64,000 nt of DNA, taken from contig RJAE01000001.1 in NCBI GenBank assembly GCA_004000035.1, positions 613,729-677,728 on the forward strand, read 5' to 3'. Below are positions 15,889 to 25,734 of the stretch, one piece after another. Below the pieces are notes generated by a model. It was not told the origin of the DNA. It saw only the letters and a program-made list of their open reading frames with translations, and searched no databases. Position numbers and translations under genes: made by a program. Every line of letters starts with the position of its first letter. Position 1 is the stretch's first letter. The DNA comes from Arthrobacter sulfonylureivorans. GTDB lineage: Bacteria; Actinomycetota; Actinomycetes; Actinomycetales; Micrococcaceae.

Positions 15889-18800
15889 TCAGCGCCCGGC
15901 CGGAACCAGTTCTGCCTCGAGTGTATTGCGCTTGATCGTCCGGCGCTCGTGCCGGCCTTCCACCAGCCGGTACAGCACCGGCACCAGCACCAGCGTCAAC
16001 GCGGTGGAGGAGACCAGGCCGCCAATCACCACCACGGCCAGCGGCTGCGAAATAAAGCCGCCCTCGCCGGTCAGTCCCAGCGCCATCGGCGTGAGTGCAC
16101 AGATAGTGGCCAGCGCGGTCATCAGGATGGGCCGCAGCCGGCGCCGCGCACCGTGCGTGATGGCGTCCGCTACGCTCATGCCGGGCTGCCCGTCATGCGG
16201 GCGCCGGTACTGGTTGATCAGGTCGATCAACACAATCGCATTCGTCACCACGATGCCCACCAGCATCAGCATGCCGATCAGCGACGGCAGCCCCAGCGGG
16301 ATCTGCGTGAGGACCAGCAGCCCGATCGCGCCGGTGGCCGCGAACGGAATGGAGACGAGCAGGATCAGCGGCTGCACCAAGGACTTGAACGTGGCCACCA
16401 TGATCACGTAAACAATGGCGACGGCGGCCAGCAGCGCCCAGCCCAGCTGCGCGAAGGATTCGGCCTGCTGGGTGGCCGCGCCGCCCAGGCTCGCCGTGAC
16501 ACCGGCCGGCAGCTCGGTGCCGTTCAGGACCGCTGCCACCTCGCCGCTGAGCGCACCCAGGTTATCTCCCTCCGGGGTGACGGAGACGACGGCGGTGCGT
16601 TCGCCGCCGCTGGCACTGATCGACGTCGGCACGTCGGTTTCCTTCACCGTGGCCAGATCGGTCAGCGGCACCGGTCCGGCGGCCGTCGGCAACTCGACGT
16701 CGCGCAGTTCGTCGATGCTGGCGAAGTCGCTGCCTTCGCCGATGAGCACGGGGAAGTCGGTGGTGCCGATCCGCACGGTGCCGCCGGGCAACGGGCTGAT
16801 CGTTGATGCCAGCAGGCCGGCGACCTGTTCCTCGTCCAGGCCGGCGGCCACGGCCTTGGCCCGGTCCACGGACACCTGCACCACGGGTTCGGCCGCGGAC
16901 AGGTTGCTGGACGCCTCCGCGGCTCCCGGCAGGTCCTGCAGCCGTTCCACCAGCCGGTCCGAGGCGTCCTGCAACTGGCCCGGTTCGCTGGCCGAGATCT
17001 CCACATCCACGGTGCTGGAGGTGCCGAAGCCACCACCCTGCGTGCCCAGCGTAAAGGTCGCGTCACCGGGCAGCTCCTCGACGGCGGAGCGCACCCTGTC
17101 CCGCAGCGCGGCCTGATCAATGCCTTCCTCGGTGATCACGGTGTACTGGGCCACCGAGGCGCCCGCGGAAAGGAACGTGCCCACGCCGCCGCCGGCATTG
17201 CCCATGGTGACCTGGACATCCTGGATGCCGTCCATCCCGGCCAGCATCTCCTCGACCGGCACCGATGCCTCGTCGGTGGACTCCAGGCTGGACCCGGCCG
17301 GCATCTGGAGCCGCAGGCTGAAGCTGTTCTGGCCGCTGTCGCCCAGCAGGTTGGTCTGCATCAGCGGGACCATGGCTACGGTGCCGCCCAGCACCAGCAG
17401 GGCCGCCACGGTGGTGACCACCGGGTGCCGCTGGGTGCCCGCGAGCACCGGCAGGTAGCCACGCTGCAGGAGGGACCGGCGTTCCTTCTCCGAAGCCGCT
17501 TCGCGCACCGCCAGCGCATCGGAGAGCGACTGCGGCTCCGGCGACTTGACGAACCAGTAGGCCAGCACCGGCACGATCGTCAGCGACACCGCCAGCGAGG
17601 CGAGCAAGGCCAGGGCCGTGGTGACGGCGAAGGGCCGGAACAGTTCACCGGCCAGATCGCCAACGAACGCGATCGGCAGGAAGACCGCCACGGTGGTCAG
17701 CGTGGAGGCCGTGATTGCGCCTGCGACTTCGCGCACCGCGGCCATGATGGCCTCGCGCTTGGCTTCGCCGTAGTTCAGGTGCCGCCTGATGTTCTCGACC
17801 ACCACGATCGAATCGTCAACTACCCGGCCGATGGCGATGGTCAGCGCGCCGAGAGTGAGGATGTTCAGCGAGTAGCCCAGCGCATTCAGGCCGATGAACG
17901 TGGCCAGCAGTGAGAGCGGAATGGAGATCGCGGTGATCAGGGTGGCGCGCACGGAGAGCAGGAAGACCAGGATGATCAGCACCGCGAAGCCCAGCCCCAG
18001 CAGGCCCTCGGTGGTCAGGTCCTTGATGGACTTCTCGATGAAAGGCGCCTGGTCGAACACGGTGGTGATCTGCGCGCCGTCGCCCAGTTCCGCTTCCAGC
18101 TCGGGCAGCATGTCCTTGACCGCGTGCGAGATGGCCACCGTGTCACCGTCCGGCGTCTTGGTGACGGCCAGGGCCAGCGTCAGGTCCCCGTTGGTCCGCG
18201 TGATCGAGGTTTGCTCGTCATCGGCGATGGACACCTTGGCCACCTCGCCGATGGTGGCGGGAGCTGCCGCGGCGGCCTCCGATTGCTGGCCGGGCTGTGC
18301 CTGGCCGGGTGCGGTGTCCGGGACCGGAACCTGGCCCTGGTCCGCCGCGTTGCCCGGCGGCGCCGGCTGGCCTTGGCCCGGGAACTGTCCCGGTGCCTGC
18401 CCCGCCCTCGGTGAGGAAGATGCGGAAGGCTGCTCCGCCGTCGTTGCTTCAGCGGGGGAGAGCGGGAGGTTCTCGATGGCTTTCAGGCTGTCCAGCGGAC
18501 TGCCGATCTGCACCGAGAGGCTCTTGCCGTCCTGCTGCACGGCCCCGGCGGGGACCAGCCCGCCGCTGCTGGCGAGGCTGTCCACCAGGGCGGACACGCC
18601 GACGCCTGCCTTCGCCATGGCCTCGTCGTCGGGCAGGATGGCGATGTGCCGGCCGGGGCCGCCGGAGACTTCGGCGCCGCGCACGCCGGCGATATTCTGC
18701 AGCCGGGGCACGGTCAGCCGGTTCAGCTCGGTGCTCAGCTCGCTCAGGTCCACATCGGAGGAGACCGCCATGAAGACGATCGGGAAATCGTCGATGCTGC

Positions 18801-19191
18801 CGGCCAGGGACAGCGGCGAGACGTCGTCGGGCAGCTGCTGGCGGACGTTGGAAATGGCGCGGTCCACCTGGCTGCGGGCACGGTCCAGATTGGTGCCGTA
18901 GAGGAAGGTGAGGTTGACGGTGGAGAACCCCGTGCGTGACACCGCCGAGGACGATTCCAGCCCCTCCACGGCGGTGAGCGCGCGCTCCAGCGGTTCGCTG
19001 ACCTGCTTGTCCACCACTTCCGGGGAGGCGCCGGGCATGGAACTGACCACGGTGACCCGCGGAAACTCCAGCGAGGGGATGAGTTCCTGCTTGAGCGAGC
19101 CCATGGTGATCACGCCGAAAACGGCCACACAGACCGTAATCAGCGCGATCAGCGCCCGGTTCGCCAGGGACAGCGTTGCCAGCTTGTGCAT
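15889..19191 (-). CDS. RND-family efflux transporter (AcrB/HAE-like)
   Basis: The 1100-residue proton-driven exporter has the duplicated RND layout: TM1 (about 10-30), first porter domain, TM2-6 (about 395-560), TM7, second porter domain and TM8-12. The proton-relay acidic pair is intact as Asp459-Asp460 in GRVVDDSIVVVEN. No membrane-fusion partner or outer-membrane channel gene is adjacent, as expected in a Gram-positive. Unusual is a Pro/Gln/Ala/Gly-rich stretch at about residues 246-312 inside the first extracytoplasmic domain. ATG at 19191 has no ribosome site; TAAGCT seven bases upstream suggests a leaderless mRNA. Confidence 0.92.
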   Translation of the reverse strand: MHKLATLSLANRALIALITVCVAVFGVITMGSLKQELIPSLEFPRVTVVSSMPGASPEVVDKQVSEPLERALTAVEGLESSSAVSRTGFSTVNLTFLYGTNLDRARSQVDRAISNVRQQLPDDVSPLSLAGSIDDFPIVFMAVSSDVDLSELSTELNRLTVPRLQNIAGVRGAEVSGGPGRHIAILPDDEAMAKAGVGVSALVDSLASSGGLVPAGAVQQDGKSLSVQIGSPLDSLKAIENLPLSPAEATTAEQPSASSSPRAGQAPGQFPGQGQPAPPGNAADQGQVPVPDTAPGQAQPGQQSEAAAAAPATIGEVAKVSIADDEQTSITRTNGDLTLALAVTKTPDGDTVAISHAVKDMLPELEAELGDGAQITTVFDQAPFIEKSIKDLTTEGLLGLGFAVLIILVFLLSVRATLITAISIPLSLLATFIGLNALGYSLNILTLGALTIAIGRVVDDSIVVVENIRRHLNYGEAKREAIMAAVREVAGAITASTLTTVAVFLPIAFVGDLAGELFRPFAVTTALALLASLAVSLTIVPVLAYWFVKSPEPQSLSDALAVREAASEKERRSLLQRGYLPVLAGTQRHPVVTTVAALLVLGGTVAMVPLMQTNLLGDSGQNSFSLRLQMPAGSSLESTDEASVPVEEMLAGMDGIQDVQVTMGNAGGGVGTFLSAGASVAQYTVITEEGIDQAALRDRVRSAVEELPGDATFTLGTQGGGFGTSSTVDVEISASEPGQLQDASDRLVERLQDLPGAAEASSNLSAAEPVVQVSVDRAKAVAAGLDEEQVAGLLASTISPLPGGTVRIGTTDFPVLIGEGSDFASIDELRDVELPTAAGPVPLTDLATVKETDVPTSISASGGERTAVVSVTPEGDNLGALSGEVAAVLNGTELPAGVTASLGGAATQQAESFAQLGWALLAAVAIVYVIMVATFKSLVQPLILLVSIPFAATGAIGLLVLTQIPLGLPSLIGMLMLVGIVVTNAIVLIDLINQYRRPHDGQPGMSVADAITHGARRRLRPILMTALATICALTPMALGLTGEGGFISQPLAVVVIGGLVSSTALTLVLVPVLYRLVEGRHERRTIKRNTLEAELVPAGR

Positions 19192-19198
19192 GGGATGT

Positions 19199-19204
19199 AG
19201 CTTA
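19199..19204 (-). promoter_or_regulatory. Candidate -10 element, leaderless RND gene
   Basis: TAAGCT on the minus strand ends seven bases before ATG at 19191. No Shine-Dalgarno sequence lies between. Confidence 0.4.
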
Positions 19205-19239
19205 GTTTGTCAGGGCTGGACCGCCGTAACGGACCGGTG

Positions 19240-20733
19240 TCAGGCCAGCTCGAGCACCTTGTCGGTGTCCGCGGTGATCTCGGCCAGCAGCGACCGGTTC
19301 TCGTTCAGCTTGGCGCCATAGCCGGGGATCATTTCCTTCAGCTTGGGCTCCCAGCCCTTGAACTCCAGCGGGAAGCAGCGTTCCAGCAGGCTGATCATGA
19401 TCGGCGCCGCGGTGGAAGCGCCGGGGGAGGCCCCCAACAGGGCGGAAATGCTGCCGTCGGCGGAGGCGATCATCTCGGTGCCGAACTGCAGGGCGCCGCC
19501 CTTCTTCGGGTCCTTCTTGATGACCTGGACCCGCTGCCCGGCGGTGATCAGTTCCCACTGGTCGCCCGCAACCTCCGGGTGGAAGGCACGCAGGGCCTTG
19601 TTCTTGCCCTCGCGGGTCTTGAGCACCTCGGTGACCAGGTACTTGACCAATCCGAAGTTGTCCTTTGCCACGGCCAGCATGGGGATCAGGTTGGACGGGC
19701 GCACGGACAGCGGCAGGTCCAGCAGCGAGCCGGTCTTGAGGAACTTCGGCGAGAATCCGCCGTACGGGCCGAAGAGCAAGGAGCGCTTGCCGTTGACGAA
19801 GCGGGTGTCCAGGTGAGGCACGGACATGGGCGGGGCGCCCACCGAAGCCTGTCCGTATACCTTGGCGTTGTTGGCGGCAATGACGGTTTCGTCCGTGCAG
19901 CGCAGGAACTGGCCGGACACCGGGAAGCCGCCGAAGCCCTTGGACTCGGGGATGCCCGAGCGCTGCAGCAGGTGCAGTGCACCGCCGCCTGCGCCGATGA
20001 ACACGAAGCGGGCGTTGACCTTGGTCTTTTCGCCGGTGGCGTTGTTCTTGACTTCCAGCGTCCAGCGGCCGTCCGTGTTGCGGGAGACGTCCAGCACGCG
20101 GTGTCCGTAGTTCAGTTCGACGCCGTTGGCGGTCAGGTAGCCGGCCAGCTTGCGGGACAGCGAGCCGAAGTCCACATCGGTGCCGCCGATGACGCGGGAT
20201 GCTGCCACACGCTGCTGTGCGTCGCGGCCGCCGATGATCAGCGGGGTCCACTCGTTAATGGTGGCGTGGTCTTCGGTGAACTCGATCTGTTCAAACAGCG
20301 GTTCGTTCTTCAGCGCCTCATAGCGGCGCTTGAGGTAGTCCGCGTGGTCATCGCCCCAGACAAAGCTCATGTGCGGCAGCGGATTGACGAATTCCTTGGG
20401 CGAGGAGATGTGCCCCTCGCGGATCATGTGCGACCAGAACTGGCGCGACACATGGAACTTCTCGTTGATGCCCACGGCCTTGGCGGTGGCAACGGATCCG
20501 TCAGCGGCGGCGGGGGTGTAGTTGAGCTCGCAGAGCGCGGCGTGCCCGGTTCCGGCGTTGTTCCAGGGGTCCGAGGCTTCCATGCCAACCTCGTCCAAAT
20601 TCTCGAAAAGGCTGATGCTCCAGTCCGGCTGCAGCTGCTTGATGAAGGAGCCGAGGGTGGTGCTCATAATGCCGCCGCCAATCAGCGCGACGTCGACGTT
20701 GTTGGATGATCCCGAGGGGGTGTTTGCAGTCAA
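19240..20733 (-). CDS. mqo: Malate:quinone oxidoreductase
   Basis: Mqo is a membrane-associated FAD enzyme that oxidises malate to oxaloacetate and reduces the quinone pool, bypassing NAD-linked malate dehydrogenase. The protein has the FAD motif [15 protein letters not shown] near the N-terminus, [18 protein letters not shown] (about residues 59-76) and [22 protein letters not shown] lies near the C-terminus; about 497 residues is the family length. There is no ATG: TTG at 20733 has GGAG seven bases upstream, while TTG at 20739 has it only one or two bases away. The later start is therefore preferred. The following RND start is 48 bases from its stop, with no obvious terminator. Confidence 0.95.
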   Translation of the reverse strand: MTANTPSGSSNNVDVALIGGGIMSTTLGSFIKQLQPDWSISLFENLDEVGMEASDPWNNAGTGHAALCELNYTPAAADGSVATAKAVGINEKFHVSRQFWSHMIREGHISSPKEFVNPLPHMSFVWGDDHADYLKRRYEALKNEPLFEQIEFTEDHATINEWTPLIIGGRDAQQRVAASRVIGGTDVDFGSLSRKLAGYLTANGVELNYGHRVLDVSRNTDGRWTLEVKNNATGEKTKVNARFVFIGAGGGALHLLQRSGIPESKGFGGFPVSGQFLRCTDETVIAANNAKVYGQASVGAPPMSVPHLDTRFVNGKRSLLFGPYGGFSPKFLKTGSLLDLPLSVRPSNLIPMLAVAKDNFGLVKYLVTEVLKTREGKNKALRAFHPEVAGDQWELITAGQRVQVIKKDPKKGGALQFGTEMIASADGSISALLGASPGASTAAPIMISLLERCFPLEFKGWEPKLKEMIPGYGAKLNENRSLLAEITADTDKVLELA

Positions 20734-20917
20734 CTTCAATCTCCAATAGCAGCTTTGCCAGCATTCAGAAGCCTAGCGCGATGCCACAGCGAGACTAAAA
20801 TTTGTCGTCTCCGTTGTGACCCAATAGACAGACGCGGCGGGGTGTGCCGTAGTAAAGCCGTAGTAAAACATCGGCCAAACTGCGCGGCAGCCGCTGCCGC
20901 AGTAGCCTCACCCCAGT

Positions 20918-22594
20918 TTAGGCCGGGCCCAGCTGAATCAGATTGTAGACCTCGTCCAGCAGCGGGCTGGCTGGGTAGCTCTCCACCCGAGGCCCCATGG
21001 CCAGCGCCGAAATCGGGAACGCCAGCGGCACGGCGGGGACCGCGCGGGCCAGCTGCTCGTTGATGCTGTGGTACGCGTCCACGCGGTCTTCGCCCTCCGG
21101 CAAGGTCTTGGCCCGGGCAATCTTGCTGCGGATCTGCGCGCTGTCATAGCCGAACTCCAGCGACTTGCTGCCGAAAAGCGGACCCACGAAGTTGTCCGGG
21201 TCTCGGTAGCTGCCGCTGATGCCGGCCAGATGCAGGGCATGATCGTCGGAGCCTTGGACCGCTTCCAGATAGCCCTCATCCCACGGAACCGGCATCGGCT
21301 TGATATTGATTCCGACGGCGGTGAGCTGGCGGCTCAGCTCCGCGTACACCTTCTCGGGTGTGGGCAGGTAGGCCCGCGTCACGTCGAGCGGATAGTAAAA
21401 GGTGAGCTCGCCGCCGTCGTACCCGGCCTCCGCCAGCAGCTCTCGCGAGCGCTCCGGGTTGTACTCGTAATACGGGATGGTCTCGTTGGTCACGCCCAGG
21501 CTGCGCGGGATGAATTGCATCGCCTCGGTGGTGCCCTGCAGGTAGAAACTTTCGATCAGCGTCTTCCGGTCGATGGCGTGGGCGATGGCCTGGCGCATGG
21601 TGATGTCTTTCAGCCCGTCGGCGGCCTGGTTCATGCCCAGGTACGCCACCGAGAACGGGTCGCGCTGGAGCACCTGCATGCCGGCCCGGACCAGGTCCGC
21701 GTAGGTGGCCGGGGTGACCAGATCGTAGCCGTCGATGTCCCCGGCTTGCAGCGCCCGCAGCCGGGCGGCCGGATCCGGCAGCGCCTTGAACACCACGGTG
21801 CGCACGTCGCCGGCCGCTCCCCAGTACCCGTCGTAGGCGGAGAGCGCCACGCGATCCTGATCCCAGTTGGCGAAGGCGAACGGGCCGGTGCCCACCGGAG
21901 CCAGTCCGTAGCGGGAGACCTTGTTGCCATTTCGTTCCTCGGTCAACCGGTCGGCCCGTCCGGCCTTGAGCGCGGCGGGCGAGGAGATGGCGAAGGCCGG
22001 CATGGCCAGCGATGCCACCAGCCCGGTGAACCGGCGCGTCAGGTTCAGCTGGACCTCCAGCGGTCCCACCACCTCGCAGCTTTCGTAGAGCGATTCGCCC
22101 TCGTCGTCGGCCAGCGCGCCGAAGACCGACCGGAAGGCCAGTCCGCCCTCCACCGGCTGGGCGTCCTCCGGGAGCCGATACCAGCGTTCGAAGTTGGTGC
22201 GGACCGCTTCGGCATTGAAGGCGGTGCCGTCGTGGAAGATGACGCCTTCGCGCAGCCGGAAGCGGTAGGAGCGGCCGTCGTCCGACTCGGTCCATTCGAC
22301 GGCCAGCCGCGGCGCCGGCACACCGGTAGCCGGATCCACGCCGATCAGGGTTTCCAGCATCTGCCGGGTCACCCGGTAGGACTCCGTGTCCACTGCCAGC
22401 GCGGGGTCCAAGGTCACCGGAGTGGCGGCGATTCCCATGGAAAAGGTGGTGTCCTCGGGCGATGCCGTCGGCTGGGCAGCCGCCGTCGAGGACGGGGCGG
22501 GCCGACTGGGTTCCGAGGTGCAGCCGGCGAGCAACACAGCCGCTGCCGCTGCGCCGGCCTGCAGCACGGTGCGGCGCGCGGGAAGTGGTGTCAC
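20918..22594 (-). CDS. Peptide ABC transporter substrate-binding lipoprotein
   Basis: The 558-residue SBP_bac_5-type binding protein is exported. The signal contains PARRTVLQ (Tat-like twin Arg) and the lipobox LLAGC. The domain is recognisable from FRLREGVIFHDGTAFNAEAV and ISGSYRDPDNFVG. The GTG start at 22594 has GAGGAG eight bases upstream; longer frames run antisense through the ATPase gene and are shadow. It ends PRVESYPASPLLDEVYNLIQ, almost the same as the second binding protein at 26829-28523, so the two are paralogues. It is divergent from the ATPase gene. Confidence 0.93.
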   Translation of the reverse strand: MTPLPARRTVLQAGAAAAAVLLAGCTSEPSRPAPSSTAAAQPTASPEDTTFSMGIAATPVTLDPALAVDTESYRVTRQMLETLIGVDPATGVPAPRLAVEWTESDDGRSYRFRLREGVIFHDGTAFNAEAVRTNFERWYRLPEDAQPVEGGLAFRSVFGALADDEGESLYESCEVVGPLEVQLNLTRRFTGLVASLAMPAFAISSPAALKAGRADRLTEERNGNKVSRYGLAPVGTGPFAFANWDQDRVALSAYDGYWGAAGDVRTVVFKALPDPAARLRALQAGDIDGYDLVTPATYADLVRAGMQVLQRDPFSVAYLGMNQAADGLKDITMRQAIAHAIDRKTLIESFYLQGTTEAMQFIPRSLGVTNETIPYYEYNPERSRELLAEAGYDGGELTFYYPLDVTRAYLPTPEKVYAELSRQLTAVGINIKPMPVPWDEGYLEAVQGSDDHALHLAGISGSYRDPDNFVGPLFGSKSLEFGYDSAQIRSKIARAKTLPEGEDRVDAYHSINEQLARAVPAVPLAFPISALAMGPRVESYPASPLLDEVYNLIQLGPA

Positions 22595-22721
22595 GCTTCG
22601 GGCTCCTCGGGGCAGGCGGGGTTGATCCTCAAGTCTAATCGACGCCGGTCCTGCACCCCGAGCGGCGAATTCCCGATGAGAGGTAGGCCACATCCGGCTC
22701 TCGATGGGGCAGGATGGACTT

Positions 22722-24446
22722 ATGACCGAATTTGCCGACGACGCGGCGCTGCTCGAGGTCCGGGATCTGGCCGTTGCGTTCCGCACGACGTACGGGGAAG
22801 TCGCCGCAGTGGAGGGCGCCTCGCTGCGCTTGGAACAGGGCCAGACGCTGGCGATCGTGGGTGAATCCGGTTCCGGGAAGTCGACCACGGCCATGTCCCT
22901 GATCGGCCTGCTGCCGGGCAACGGCCGGGTGACCGCCGGGAGCATCCGCTTCGACGGGCAGGAGCTGGTGGGGCTGCCGGAGAACCGGATGCGGGCCATC
23001 CGCGGCCGCCAGATCGGCCTGGTCCCGCAGGATCCGATGTCCAACCTGAACCCGGTCACCAGGATCGGCTCGCAGGTGGCCGAGACGCTGCTGGTGCACG
23101 GGATGGCGACCAAGCGTGATGTGGACCGGAAGGTGGTGGAGGTGCTGGAGGCGGCGGGACTGCCCAACGCCAAGGAACGCGCCAAGCAGTACCCGCATGA
23201 GTTCTCCGGCGGCATGCGCCAGCGTGCCCTGATCGCCATTGGCCTGGCCTGCCGGCCGCGGCTGCTGATCGCAGACGAGCCGACCTCGGCACTGGACGTG
23301 ACGGTGCAGCGCACCATCCTGGACCAGATCGACTCGATGACCCAGGAATTGGGCACGGCAGTGCTGCTGATTACCCACGATCTGGGACTGGCAGCCGAAC
23401 GCGCCGCCGAACTGGTGGTGATGCACCGGGGCACGGTGGTGGAGGCCGGACCGGCGCGGCAACTGCTGGAGGACCCGCAGCACCCGTACACCCGGTCGTT
23501 GGTGAAGGCGGCGCCCAGCGTGGCGGCCGTGCGCCTGTTGCCGGGCGCTTATACCTCCAGCCCGGCGGCGCCGGCAGACCGTGCAGAAAAGGTGTTCCAA
23601 AACCACGACGCCGGGGCCTCCTCCCACGGGACGGCTCCGGACAACATCGTGGAGCTGCGCGACCTGACCAAGGTGTACAAGATCCGCGGCCAGGCCGAAG
23701 ATTTCTACGCCGCAAAGAACGTCACCCTGGATGTTCCGCGCGGACAAACCGTCGCGATCGTCGGCGAATCGGGCTCCGGCAAGACCACCACGGCACGGAT
23801 GCTGCTGAAGCTGATCGAACCGACCAGCGGCACCATGTCCTTCGACGGCATGGACGTGGCCACCCTGTCCAAGCCGCAGCTGCGGGAATTCCGGCAGCGG
23901 GTGCAGCCGGTTTTCCAGGATCCGTATTCGTCGTTGAACCCGATGTTCACGGTTGAACGCATCGTGGACGAGCCGCTGTCCACCTACAAGCGCGGCAACG
24001 CCAGGGAACGCGCGGCCCGGGTCCGGGAACTCATGGACCAGGTGGCCCTGCCGCAGAGCATGCTGCGCCGCTACCCGTCCGAGCTCTCCGGCGGCCAGCG
24101 CCAGCGCGTCGCGATTGCCCGGGCGCTGGCGCTGAAGCCGGACCTGATTGTCTGCGATGAGCCGGTGTCGGCCTTGGATGTGCTGGTCCAGGCGCAGATC
24201 CTGAAGCTGCTCGGCGACCTTCAGTCGGAACTTGGACTGAGCTACCTCTTCATCTCGCATGATCTGGCCGTCGTGCGGCTGATCTCCGACTTCGTCTGCG
24301 TGATGAAGGACGGCGAACTCGTGGAGGCGGCCAGCTCGGAGGAAGTCTTCACCAATCCGCGGCACCCCTATACCCGGCGGCTGCTGGCCTCCATACCGAG
24401 CAACGAACTGGACATCGAGGCGGAGGATCCGGAGATTGCGTCCTAA
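22722..24446 (+). CDS. Dual ATP-binding protein of a peptide ABC transporter (DppD-DppF fusion)
   Basis: The 574-residue protein contains two complete ABC ATPase domains in one chain. The first has Walker [10 protein letters not shown] (about 47-55), signature FSGGMRQR and Walker B LLIADEP; the second has Walker [10 protein letters not shown] (about 348-356), LSGGQRQR and LIVCDEP. Each ends with the HPYTR oligopeptide-family tail. One chain can thus supply both ATPase sites of a Dpp/Opp importer. ATG at 22722 has AGGATGG seven or so bases ahead. It faces the permease genes at 24784-26735 and is the obvious partner of both permeases and binding proteins. Confidence 0.94.
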   Translation: MTEFADDAALLEVRDLAVAFRTTYGEVAAVEGASLRLEQGQTLAIVGESGSGKSTTAMSLIGLLPGNGRVTAGSIRFDGQELVGLPENRMRAIRGRQIGLVPQDPMSNLNPVTRIGSQVAETLLVHGMATKRDVDRKVVEVLEAAGLPNAKERAKQYPHEFSGGMRQRALIAIGLACRPRLLIADEPTSALDVTVQRTILDQIDSMTQELGTAVLLITHDLGLAAERAAELVVMHRGTVVEAGPARQLLEDPQHPYTRSLVKAAPSVAAVRLLPGAYTSSPAAPADRAEKVFQNHDAGASSHGTAPDNIVELRDLTKVYKIRGQAEDFYAAKNVTLDVPRGQTVAIVGESGSGKTTTARMLLKLIEPTSGTMSFDGMDVATLSKPQLREFRQRVQPVFQDPYSSLNPMFTVERIVDEPLSTYKRGNARERAARVRELMDQVALPQSMLRRYPSELSGGQRQRVAIARALALKPDLIVCDEPVSALDVLVQAQILKLLGDLQSELGLSYLFISHDLAVVRLISDFVCVMKDGELVEAASSEEVFTNPRHPYTRRLLASIPSNELDIEAEDPEIAS

Positions 24447-24744
24447 GCCAGCCGGACCCGGATCCACGCCGGAGCCTGACGACCACCGCCCGGAAGGTTT
24501 TGGCTTCCGGACCGGCGTGCGAAGTGCCGCCGTCGCCACCGGGTTTGCAGTCTTCGTGCTGGTGATCGGCACCGTGCTGGTGGCCTTCGGCGCGATCATC
24601 TTTATGGGGGAGGGCCAGTGGGGCGCCGTCTGGCTGCTGCTGGTGCTGGAACTGTTCTTCATCGCGGGCTTTGCGGCCATGCTGCACATGGCCCGCCAGC
24701 GCCGCCGCAACGGCAGGCAGCCACCGGCCACGCCGGTCGGCTGA
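24436..24744 (+). CDS. Small two-helix membrane protein
   Basis: The 102-residue protein has two hydrophobic segments (about 30-57 and 62-83) between a Pro-rich N-terminus and an Arg-rich C-terminus. No family is recognised. Its TTG start lies 11 bases inside the end of the ATPase gene, with GGAGGATCCGGAGA just before it, so translation is coupled. Membership in the transporter operon is clear; a role in transport is not. Confidence 0.7.
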   Translation: MRPKPAGPGSTPEPDDHRPEGFGFRTGVRSAAVATGFAVFVLVIGTVLVAFGAIIFMGEGQWGAVWLLLVLELFFIAGFAAMLHMARQRRRNGRQPPATPVG

Positions 24745-24777
24745 ATCCATTCAGCCGCTGCGCCGGCGTGGCCGGCG
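24738..24777. terminator. Two hairpins between converging transporter genes
   Basis: CGGCTGAA/TTCAGCCG (24738-24745 with 24750-24757) overlaps the stop codon of the small membrane protein. CGCCGGC/GCCGGCG (24761-24767 with 24771-24777) follows. No T tract is present, so these may act by stalling or as a shared boundary. Confidence 0.45.
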
Positions 24778-24783
24778 GCGCGG

Positions 24784-25734
24784 CTACTTGGCCCGGGTCT
24801 TCGGATCCAGAGCTTCGCGCAGCGATTCGCCCAGCAGCGTAAAGCCCAGCGCCGTGATGGCGATGCAGAGGCCGGGCAGGAAGGCCAGTTGCGGGGCGAT
24901 GCCGAGCTCGGCCTGGGCGTAGGTGAGCATCCGGCCCCATTCGGCGGTTTGCGGCCGCCCGCCGCCCAGGCCGAGGAAGGACAGGGCGGCGGCGTCGATC
25001 ACCGCGGTGGCCAGCGTCAGCGTTGCCTGCACAATCACCGGGCCCAGACTGTTGGGCAGTTGGTGGTTGATGATGATGGCGCCTCGGCTGAGGCCCAGCG
25101 TCTGCGCCGCCAGCATGTAGTCGGCGCTGCGTTGCGAAATCATCGATGAGCGCAGCAGCCGCGCGAAGATCGGCACCTGCGCCACGCCGATGGCGATCAT
25201 GACCGCGAAGGCCCCCTGGCCCAGGATGGCCGCAATCGACACCGCCAGCAGCAGGTTCGGCACGGAGAGCAGGATGTCCACGCATCGCATGATCACGTTG
25301 TCGATCTTGCCGCCGAAACCGCCGGCAATGATGCCCAGGAGCAGGCCGCCGGCCAGCCCGATGGCGGTGGACATGACGCCGATGACCAGCGACGCCTGCG
25401 CGCCCCAGATCAGCTTGCTCAGCAGGTCGCCGCCGAAGCGGTCCAGCCCCAGCGGGAAGCCGTCGACCTCGCCGAAGCCAGGGATGTGGGTGGGCGTGAT
25501 GTAGGTGCGGCCGGGAAGCTCTTCGCCGCCGTAGCGGGCCAGCAGCGGGGCCAAGAGCGCCACCAGCAGGAACAGTCCCACAATGACGGCGCCGGCGATC
25601 GCCTGGGGGTTCTTGCGCAGCCGGCGGAAGGCGTCCTTCCATAGGCTGGTGCCGCCGCCGCTGTCCCGGACAACGGGCACCGGTGCAGCGACGTCGGTAT
25701 CGCCGCCGGGCTGGGGAGGAAGTGTTGTGCTCAT
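24784..25734 (-). CDS. Peptide ABC transporter permease, DppC/OppC type
   Basis: The 316-residue protein has the long cytoplasmic N-terminus and the FRRLRKNPQAIAGAVIVGLFLL first helix of DppC-type permeases. About six helices follow, and the ATPase-coupling EAA loop region shows AAQTLGLSRGAIIINHQLPN. ATG at 25734 shares one base with the stop of the upstream permease (TGATG); a longer frame to 26358 is shadow. It ends 40 bases from the converging small membrane-protein gene. Confidence 0.94.
   Translation of the reverse strand: MSTTLPPQPGGDTDVAAPVPVVRDSGGGTSLWKDAFRRLRKNPQAIAGAVIVGLFLLVALLAPLLARYGGEELPGRTYITPTHIPGFGEVDGFPLGLDRFGGDLLSKLIWGAQASLVIGVMSTAIGLAGGLLLGIIAGGFGGKIDNVIMRCVDILLSVPNLLLAVSIAAILGQGAFAVMIAIGVAQVPIFARLLRSSMISQRSADYMLAAQTLGLSRGAIIINHQLPNSLGPVIVQATLTLATAVIDAAALSFLGLGGGRPQTAEWGRMLTYAQAELGIAPQLAFLPGLCIAITALGFTLLGESLREALDPKTRAK

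Noticed and set aside
15889-19191. Complete tripartite RND efflux system
   Set aside because: No membrane-fusion protein or outer-membrane channel gene is adjacent, and the organism appears to be a Gram-positive actinobacterium.
20918-23491. 857-codon version of the first binding protein
   Set aside because: The extra N-terminal 299 codons lie antisense to the ATPase gene and are low-quality sequence; a lipoprotein signal and ribosome site fix the start at 22594.
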